From: Tannerella sp.
Lineage (GTDB): Bacteria; Bacteroidota; Bacteroidia; Bacteroidales; Tannerellaceae
Length of the DNA: 5,741 nucleotides
Reading direction: 5' to 3'
Assembly (NCBI GenBank): GCA_031279875.1
Contig: JAITHS010000242.1
Coordinates: 1 to 5,741 of the forward strand
The translations under genes were made by a program, and so were the position numbers. Of the stretch, positions 1 to 3,644 are shown one piece after another. A model generated the notes under the pieces. That model saw nothing but the letters and a program-made list of their open reading frames with translations. It did not search any database and was not told the origin of the DNA. Position 1 is the stretch's first letter, and every line of letters starts with the position of its first letter.

Positions 1-137
1 ATACGCCTGCCGCTACTCCCGAATTTTTTATCACCGAACAATACACCCGCCTGATGGAACGTTCCATCCTCCGCAACCCCGCTCTGTGGCTATGGACACA
101 CAAACGTTGGAAGCATAAAGGGCGTGTCAATAAATAA
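1..137 (+). CDS. Lipid A biosynthesis (LpxL/HtrB-type) acyltransferase, C-terminal fragment
   Basis: This is the 3' end of a gene that begins before the window. The first full codon is at position 3 and the TAA stop is at 135-137, leaving 44 residues. The visible tail contains ITEQYTRLMERSI, then NPALWLWTHKRWKHK just before the stop. This 'YT..ME..I...P..WLW.H.RWK' ending is typical of the LpxL/LpxM/HtrB inner-membrane acyltransferases, which transfer acyl chains from acyl-ACP onto lipid A precursors; the Bacteroidota members are usually annotated as lysophospholipid acyltransferase family proteins. The catalytic HX4D/E motif lies upstream and cannot be seen, so the exact acyl specificity is unknown. 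No convincing terminator follows directly; the next gene has its own promoter about 400 bases downstream. Confidence 0.85.
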   Translation, partial: TPAATPEFFITEQYTRLMERSILRNPALWLWTHKRWKHKGRVNK

Positions 138-533
138 GCCTAAAATTACAGACAGGCTCTCTAACGGTTTTCCGCGCCGGTTGATTGATATGTTACGCCG
201 TCAACGCCTTAACGCACGCCTCGTGGCGCACCGAAGCAATCCGGAAAACAGAAATTACAGGATTGCAGGAGAGGCAGGATTTACAGGTTTCTATCCGGAT
301 TGCTTCGTTCCTTATAATGACGAAACCCTGCACGTTATCTGCGTGCTATTGCCGTAATTTTTAATTTTTAATTTTATAATGACGAATGCCCTGTAAGTCA
401 ACGTCCTCGTAATGATGCAATTAATTAAAAAAAAACGTCATTGGTAGGAACAAAACGACGTTATAAACAGACACTAACTTATTCGCGGATTTAAGGCAGC
501 ACAAAAAAAATATTAAAAAAAAATGCGAAAAAA
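138..533. other. Noncoding intergenic region with repeat fragments
   Basis: About 400 bases without a credible gene. The 5' half holds an imperfect palindromic repeat (232-307) continuing into TTATAATGACGAA at 312-324. The same 13-mer recurs exactly at 374-386, and a CGTCATT..AGGAAC segment at 436-451 resembles the reverse complement of the same repeat family. Between them a 7-nt unit AATTTTT occurs three times in tandem (356-376, last copy changed at one base). From about 420 on the DNA is very A-rich, ending in the upstream part of the tRNA operon promoter. An open frame at 124-357 overlaps the acyltransferase end and is read through the repeat; I do not consider it a gene. Confidence 0.7.
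232..324. repeat. Palindromic intergenic repeat (GGATTGCTTCGTTCC...AATGACG type)
   Basis: A perfect 13-bp inverted repeat, CGAAGCAATCCGG at 232-244 and CCGGATTGCTTCG at 295-307, flanks a 50-base loop. AGAAA/TTTCT just inside can extend the stem across a small internal loop. The right arm continues as TTCCTTATAATGACGAA, ending at 324. As recalled knowledge, GGATTGCTTCGTTCCTCGCAATGACG-like palindromes are widespread short intergenic repeats in many bacterial genomes, and this right arm matches that pattern with a few changes. The left arm diverges outside the 13-bp core. The loop has its own short direct repeats (TTACAGG twice). It probably acts as a structured RNA or DNA element between transcription units, but no function can be read from the sequence. 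Confidence 0.65.
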
Positions 534-565
534 TTTGGTAGAATAAAAAAAAGTTCGTACCTTTG
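534..565 (+). promoter_or_regulatory. Bacteroidota-type promoter of the tRNA-rpmB operon
   Basis: A TTTG at 534-537 is followed after 20 bases by TACCTTTG at 558-565. This matches the known -33 TTTG / -7 TAnnTTTG consensus of the Bacteroidota primary sigma factor, with the usual spacing. Transcription would start just downstream, around 570-575. This is the only recognisable promoter ahead of the three tRNAs and the ribosomal protein genes; the 40-base gap before rpmB has no comparable motif. Confidence 0.85.
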
Positions 566-572
566 CGCCCGC

Positions 573-622
573 TTATTAAGGAGAAAGAAGCGTCTTTCAT
601 GGTCGAGATACCTCTTTAATAA
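573..622 (+). promoter_or_regulatory. Structured leader of the tRNA operon transcript
   Basis: Between the promoter and the first tRNA the leader can fold into an 11-bp stem, TTATTAAGGAG at 573-583 with CTCTTTAATAA at 612-622 (one G-U pair). A small inner hairpin, AAAG at 584-587 with CTTT at 594-597, is possible. There is no T-run after the stem, so it is not an intrinsic terminator. It may be an RNase processing site for the tRNA precursor; that role is inference. Confidence 0.45.
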
Positions 623-642
623 TTGATAATGAGTTTATTGAT

Positions 643-715
643 GCGGAAGTAGCTCAGTTGGTAGAGCATAACCTTGCCAAGGGTAGGGTCGCGGATTCGA
701 GTTCCGTCTTCCGCT
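643..715 (+). tRNA. tRNA-Gly (anticodon GCC)
   Basis: A 73-nt cloverleaf. The acceptor stem GCGGAAG (643-649) pairs perfectly with CTTCCGC (708-714), and the discriminator is T715. The D-stem is GCTC/GAGC, and the T-arm GCGGA-TTCGAGT-TCCGT has one G-U pair. The anticodon loop TTGCCAA carries GCC at 676-678, which reads GGC and GGU glycine codons. CCA is not encoded and must be added after transcription. The anticodon stem TAACC/GGGTA has an A-G mismatch in its middle pair (A671 opposite G683; tRNA positions 29 and 41). It is the first product of the operon. Confidence 0.96.
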
Positions 716-722
716 CATAACT

Positions 723-806
723 GCCCGGGTGGCGGAATTGGTAGACGCGCTCGTTTCAGGTGCGAGTGGGGTTATAGCCGTGCAGGTTCGAGTCCTGTTC
801 CGGGCA
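723..806 (+). tRNA. tRNA-Leu (anticodon CAG)
   Basis: An 84-nt class II tRNA with a long variable arm. Acceptor GCCCGGG (723-729) pairs with TCCGGGC (799-805), ending in one G-U pair, and the discriminator is A806, as expected for leucine. The anticodon stem CTCGT/GCGAG flanks loop TTCAGGT, with CAG at 757-759 reading CUG. The T-loop is GTTCGAGTC. CCA is not encoded. It lies 7 bases after tRNA-Gly, so the two are processed from one precursor. Confidence 0.96.
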
Positions 807-852
807 CTTTTCAGTGACAGAGACAGAGAAAACTCAAAATCAAAACAAAAAA

Positions 853-936
853 GCGCAGGTGGTGAAATTGGCAGACACGCTACTTTGAGGGGGTAGTGCC
901 GGCAACGGCGTGTGAGTTCGAGTCTCATCCTGCGCA
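853..936 (+). tRNA. tRNA-Leu (anticodon GAG)
   Basis: A second 84-nt class II leucine tRNA. Acceptor GCGCAGG (853-859) pairs perfectly with CCTGCGC (929-935), and the discriminator is A936. The anticodon stem CTACT/GGTAG flanks loop TTGAGGG, with GAG at 887-889 reading CUC and CUU. The variable arm GTGCCGGCAACGGCGT forms a short stem. CCA is not encoded. It sits 46 bases after the CAG tRNA and 40 bases before the rpmB start, with no promoter between, so its 3' processing should release the 5' end of the rpmB message. Confidence 0.96.
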
Positions 937-976
937 CTTTTAAGAGTTTAAAACAACGAAACAAAAATAAAGAAAT

Positions 977-1216
977 ATGTCAAAAGTTTGTCAAATTACA
1001 GGAAAGAAAGCGCAGTACGGCAACAACGTAGCGCACTCAAACTTACGCACCAAGCGCAAGTTTGACGTTAATCTCTTCACCAAAAAGTTTTATTGGGTGG
1101 AGCAGGATTGCTGGATAAACCTTAACATTTCGGCAGCAGGATTGCGGCTGATAAACAAGGTAGGATTGGATGCGGCTCTTAAAGGCGCAGCCGAAAAAGG
1201 TTACTTATACTCATAA
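977..1216 (+). CDS. rpmB: 50S ribosomal protein bL28
   Basis: This 79-residue protein of the large ribosomal subunit matches bL28 throughout. It starts [16 protein letters not shown], continues with the basic [14 protein letters not shown] segment, and has the conserved [28 protein letters not shown] core. It ends soon after that core, a few residues shorter than the Bacteroides versions I recall. The ATG at 977 is preceded by A-rich sequence with no clear Shine-Dalgarno, which is usual in this phylum. It follows tRNA-Leu(GAG) by 40 bases without its own promoter and leads the rpmB-rpmG-DUF4295 group. Stop TAA is 18 bases before rpmG. Confidence 0.97.
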   Translation: MSKVCQITGKKAQYGNNVAHSNLRTKRKFDVNLFTKKFYWVEQDCWINLNISAAGLRLINKVGLDAALKGAAEKGYLYS

Positions 1217-1219
1217 AAA

Positions 1220-1225
1220 AGGAGG
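1220..1225 (+). promoter_or_regulatory. Strong Shine-Dalgarno for rpmG
   Basis: AGGAGG lies 9 bases before the rpmG ATG and just after the rpmB stop. It supports the ATG at 1235 as the start. A near-perfect Shine-Dalgarno is uncommon in Bacteroidota, where most genes initiate without one. Confidence 0.8.
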
Positions 1226-1234
1226 AAAAGAAAT

Positions 1235-1423
1235 ATGGCAAAGAAAGTTAAAGGAAACAGGATACAGGTCATTTTGGAATGTACCGAACATAAAGAAAGC
1301 GGCTTACCCGGCACTTCGCGTTATATCACGACGAAAAACCGTAAGAACACTACCGCACGTTTGGAAATCAAAAAATACAACCCCATCCTCAAAAGGATGA
1401 CGGTTCATAAAGAAATTAAATAA
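1235..1423 (+). CDS. rpmG: 50S ribosomal protein bL33
   Basis: A 62-residue large-subunit protein. It starts [23 protein letters not shown] and carries the family signature [13 protein letters not shown], then [20 protein letters not shown]. This is the typical Bacteroidota form, with a single cysteine (Cys16, in LECTEHK) instead of the paired CxxC motifs of zinc-binding bL33, so it should not bind zinc. The start is fixed by an AGGAGG 9 bases upstream. It lies 18 bases after rpmB and 13 bases before the DUF4295 gene, in one transcript with both. Confidence 0.97.
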   Translation: MAKKVKGNRIQVILECTEHKESGLPGTSRYITTKNRKNTTARLEIKKYNPILKRMTVHKEIK

Positions 1424-1428
1424 AGGAG
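1423..1428 (+). promoter_or_regulatory. Shine-Dalgarno for the DUF4295 gene
   Basis: AAGGAG begins on the last base of the rpmG stop codon and ends 8 bases before the ATG at 1437. It decides the start of this short gene and supports translation directly after rpmG. Confidence 0.7.
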
Positions 1429-1436
1429 ATTAACTC

Positions 1437-1589
1437 ATGGCAAAGAAAGTAGTAGCAACGTTTAAGTCCGGCGAAGGACGTACATACTCAAAAGTAATCA
1501 AAATGGTCAAATCGCCCAAAACAGGGGCATACGTCTTCCGTGAAGAAATGGTGCCTAACGACGGCGTCAAAGATTACTTCAAGAAATAA
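1437..1589 (+). CDS. DUF4295 family small basic protein
   Basis: A 50-codon gene starting MAKKVVATFKSGEGRTYSKV and ending PNDGVKDYFKK. The protein is lysine-rich and lacks cysteines, a signal peptide and membrane segments. Its length, sequence and place after rpmG match DUF4295, a small Bacteroidota family usually encoded with rpmB and rpmG. Its function is unknown; the basic composition and neighbours suggest a ribosome-associated role, which is inference. The start is supported by AAGGAG 8 bases upstream, and codon 1-4 (MAKK) mirrors the bL33 N-terminus. In Bacteroides I recall ftsY following this gene, but here a strong terminator comes 31 bases after the stop and the next gene is dnaN. 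Confidence 0.93.
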   Translation: MAKKVVATFKSGEGRTYSKVIKMVKSPKTGAYVFREEMVPNDGVKDYFKK

Positions 1590-1620
1590 GGACACATGTT
1601 TTTGTAATCATAATGATGGT

Positions 1621-1661
1621 CTCTTCCCGTAATTTTTTTATTACGGGAAGAGTTTTTTTTT
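1621..1661 (+). terminator. Intrinsic terminator of the tRNA-ribosomal protein operon
   Basis: A perfect 13-bp stem, CTCTTCCCGTAAT (1621-1633) with ATTACGGGAAGAG (1640-1652), encloses a loop of six T and is followed by nine T residues (1653-1661). It ends the upstream operon and separates it from the dnaN promoter about 40 bases later. Confidence 0.95.
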
Positions 1662-1684
1662 ATGATTTTTCAACAGTCGGATAA

Positions 1685-1711
1685 TTTTTCAAAAAAAAAT
1701 CCTTACCTTTG
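1685..1711 (+). promoter_or_regulatory. Bacteroidota-type promoter of dnaN
   Basis: TACCTTTG at 1704-1711 matches the -7 consensus TAnnTTTG and is identical to the box of the tRNA operon. The -33 position has only a T-run (TTTTTC, 1685-1690) rather than a clear TTTG. The start site would fall near 1720, giving a roughly 40-base A/T-rich leader before the dnaN ATG at 1759. Confidence 0.75.
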
Positions 1712-1758
1712 CAGTTTGATTTTCGGAAATAATATTAATCAATAAAAAGTAAAAAAAT

Positions 1759-2880
1759 ATGAAATTTAATGTATCCAGTACAGCACTTTACGCTGTTTTA
1801 CAAGCACTCGGCAGGGTTATTGCTACAAAGAACACCATGCCGATTTTAGATTGCTTCCTCTTCAACCTCAAAGACGACAAGTTGGAGATAACCGCTTCGG
1901 ATGTAGAGACGAAGGTAGTTGCAACCGTAGAGGTGCTGAGCGCCGAAGGAGCAGGCATCATCGCTATCGACAGCAAGCGACTTCTCGAATCGTTTAAAGA
2001 ACTGCCCGAACAGCCGCTAAACATCGACATCAACAATGAGATGATGATAACGGTTACTTACGAAAACGGACATTTCAGTTTGCCCGGTCAGGACGGCAGC
2101 ATTTATCCGCAGTCTCGACCGCTCGGAGAATCGGCCGTTTCAATAACCATCGATTCGAAAACCATCGTTAGCGGCATCAACAGAACCCTCTTTGCTACCG
2201 GCAACGACGAACTGCGTCCCGTAATGAACGGTATATGTTTCGACTTTCAAACCGATAGCTTCACTTTTGCCGCTACCGACGCCAGCAAACTCGTCCGAAT
2301 AAGGCATAACTCCATCAATGTTGAAAATCCGGCTATGTTTATTCTTCCGCAAAAACCGGCTAATCTGCTCAAAGCCATACTCAAAGGCTCGGAAGAAATT
2401 CTCATCTCGTTTGACGACAAAAATGCCTGCTTCAAATCATCATATTTTGATATGACATGCCGTTTGCTCGAAGGCAGATATCCGAACTACAATGGAGCTA
2501 TCCCGCTGCAAAACAGCAGAGTAGCAACTATCGACCGGCTGACGTTTCTCAACGCTCTTAAACGAGTATCGGTGTTCTCAATACAAGGATCGTTTTTAGT
2601 CAAACTGCAATTGGCTGATAATCAGATAGTTATATCAGCACAAGATATTGATTTTGCTACATCGGGAATAGAAACAATCTCATGTCAATATGACGCCGAC
2701 CCACTCGTTATAGGCTTCAAAGCATCGTTCCTTATTGAGATTCTTGCTAATTTAACATGTCCTACCGTGATGCTAAAATTAGAAGACGAGACGCGCGCCG
2801 GACTTGTAGTGCCGGAAACGAACGAAGGCGACGAAGACGTAGTTATGTTGCTGATGCCCATGCATTTGAATGAATATTGA
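1759..2880 (+). CDS. dnaN: DNA polymerase III subunit beta (sliding clamp)
   Basis: The 373-residue product has the expected length for the bacterial beta clamp (about 365-375). This ring-shaped homodimer encircles DNA and tethers the replicative polymerase and other partners. It begins MKFNVSSTALYAVLQALGRV, then has NTMPILDCFLF in domain 1, and continues with recognisable repeats of the three-domain clamp fold (roughly 1-125, 126-250, 251-373), including DELRPVMNGICFDF, FAATDASKLVR and LEGRYPNY in domain 2. The C-terminus VVMLLMPMHLNEY is the clamp's usual ending, which helps form the hydrophobic partner-binding pocket. The ATG at 1759 follows an A-rich leader without a Shine-Dalgarno. There is no dnaA beside it; upstream is a ribosomal protein operon, and its TGA stop is 2 bases before the exonuclease ATG, so the two are probably translationally coupled. 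Confidence 0.97.
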   Translation: MKFNVSSTALYAVLQALGRVIATKNTMPILDCFLFNLKDDKLEITASDVETKVVATVEVLSAEGAGIIAIDSKRLLESFKELPEQPLNIDINNEMMITVTYENGHFSLPGQDGSIYPQSRPLGESAVSITIDSKTIVSGINRTLFATGNDELRPVMNGICFDFQTDSFTFAATDASKLVRIRHNSINVENPAMFILPQKPANLLKAILKGSEEILISFDDKNACFKSSYFDMTCRLLEGRYPNYNGAIPLQNSRVATIDRLTFLNALKRVSVFSIQGSFLVKLQLADNQIVISAQDIDFATSGIETISCQYDADPLVIGFKASFLIEILANLTCPTVMLKLEDETRAGLVVPETNEGDEDVVMLLMPMHLNEY

Positions 2881-2882
2881 GT

Positions 2883-3644
2883 ATGAAACTTGAACTTAAA
2901 AGGCCGCTTGTTTTTTTCGACCTCGAAACGACCGGCACAAATATTGTGTCGGACAGAATAGTTGAGATTTCATTCCTCAAAATCCATCCCGACGGGCGTG
3001 AAGAATGCAAGACACGCCGCATCAATCCCGAAATGTCGATACCGGCAGGGGCGACGGAAATACATGGCATTACCGACAACGATGTGCGCGATTGTCCGAC
3101 GTTTAAGATGCTTGCCCGCTCGCTTGCCGAACAAATCGAAGGCTGCGACCTCGCAGGATTTAACTCCAACCGCTTCGACATTCCGATTCTGGCGGAAGAA
3201 TTTATTAGAGCCGACGTCAATATTGACCTATCAAAGTGTAACTTTATTGATGTACAGACGATTTTCCACAAAATGGAACCGCGCACTCTCGTTGCCGCAT
3301 ACAAAGTTTATTGCGGTAAAGACCTTGCCGACGCCGCTCACAGTGCCGAAGGCGACACACGTGCTACATGCGAAGTTTTGAAAGCGCAGTTAGAGCGTTA
3401 TGCCGACTTGCCTCACGACGTCGAAAAACTGTCGGAATATACTTCGCAAAATAATATCATCGATTTTGCCGGTCGGCTGGTATATAACGAAGCACACGAG
3501 CCGGTATTCAATTTCGGCAAATATAAAGAGCAAAAAATCAAAGACATCATGCTAAAAGACCCAAAATACATAGATTGGATAAAGCATGGCGACTTTACCC
3601 GAAACACCAAACAGAAACTGAACGAAATTTTAAATGAAGAGTAA
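2883..3644 (+). CDS. DnaQ-like DEDDh 3'-5' exonuclease with ExoX-like C-terminal domain
   Basis: A 253-residue nuclease related to the polymerase III proofreading subunit. All five DEDDh catalytic residues are visible: Asp13 and Glu15 (FFDLETTG), Asp99 (GFNSNRFDIP), and His153 with Asp158 (HSAEGDTRAT). The exonuclease domain spans about 8-168. A linker leads to a C-terminal domain (about 195-253) with FAGRLVYNE, FNFGKYKEQ and DPKYIDWIKHGDF, resembling the small domain at the end of exonuclease X-like proteins. I prefer the ATG at 2883, 2 bases after the dnaN stop, because MKLELKRPLVFFDLETTG fits family N-termini; a TTG at 2877 overlapping the dnaN stop would add two residues. Its link to the clamp gene suggests a replication or repair role, but whether it is the main proofreader cannot be told. 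Its end overlaps coaBC by 11 bases. Confidence 0.93.
   Translation: MKLELKRPLVFFDLETTGTNIVSDRIVEISFLKIHPDGREECKTRRINPEMSIPAGATEIHGITDNDVRDCPTFKMLARSLAEQIEGCDLAGFNSNRFDIPILAEEFIRADVNIDLSKCNFIDVQTIFHKMEPRTLVAAYKVYCGKDLADAAHSAEGDTRATCEVLKAQLERYADLPHDVEKLSEYTSQNNIIDFAGRLVYNEAHEPVFNFGKYKEQKIKDIMLKDPKYIDWIKHGDFTRNTKQKLNEILNEE

Noticed and set aside
124..357. Possible 77-residue ORF started by GTG
   Set aside because: It overlaps the end of the acyltransferase, has no ribosome site, and most of it reads through the palindromic repeat, a common source of false ORFs.
330..362. Possible terminator hairpin GCACG/CGTGC
   Set aside because: The stem is only 5 bp, and the T-rich stretch starts about ten bases after it, so it does not form a usual terminator.
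635..964. 109-residue ORF on the minus strand
   Set aside because: It lies across all three tRNA genes, which are well supported; it is a shadow of RNA genes.
1716..1742. TTGATT/AATCAA inverted repeat in the dnaN leader as an operator
   Set aside because: Six A/T-rich base pairs in an A/T-rich leader are expected by chance, and nothing else supports a regulator site.
2877..2885. TTG at 2877 as the exonuclease start
   Set aside because: The ATG six bases later gives the expected N-terminus, and a TTG start overlapping the dnaN stop adds only two residues. It cannot be fully excluded.
3447..3467. QNNIIDF in the exonuclease linker as a clamp-binding motif
   Set aside because: It lies where a clamp motif would be expected, but it does not match QL[SD]LF or QxxLxF spacing, and the DFAGR part seems to be a conserved start of the C-terminal domain.
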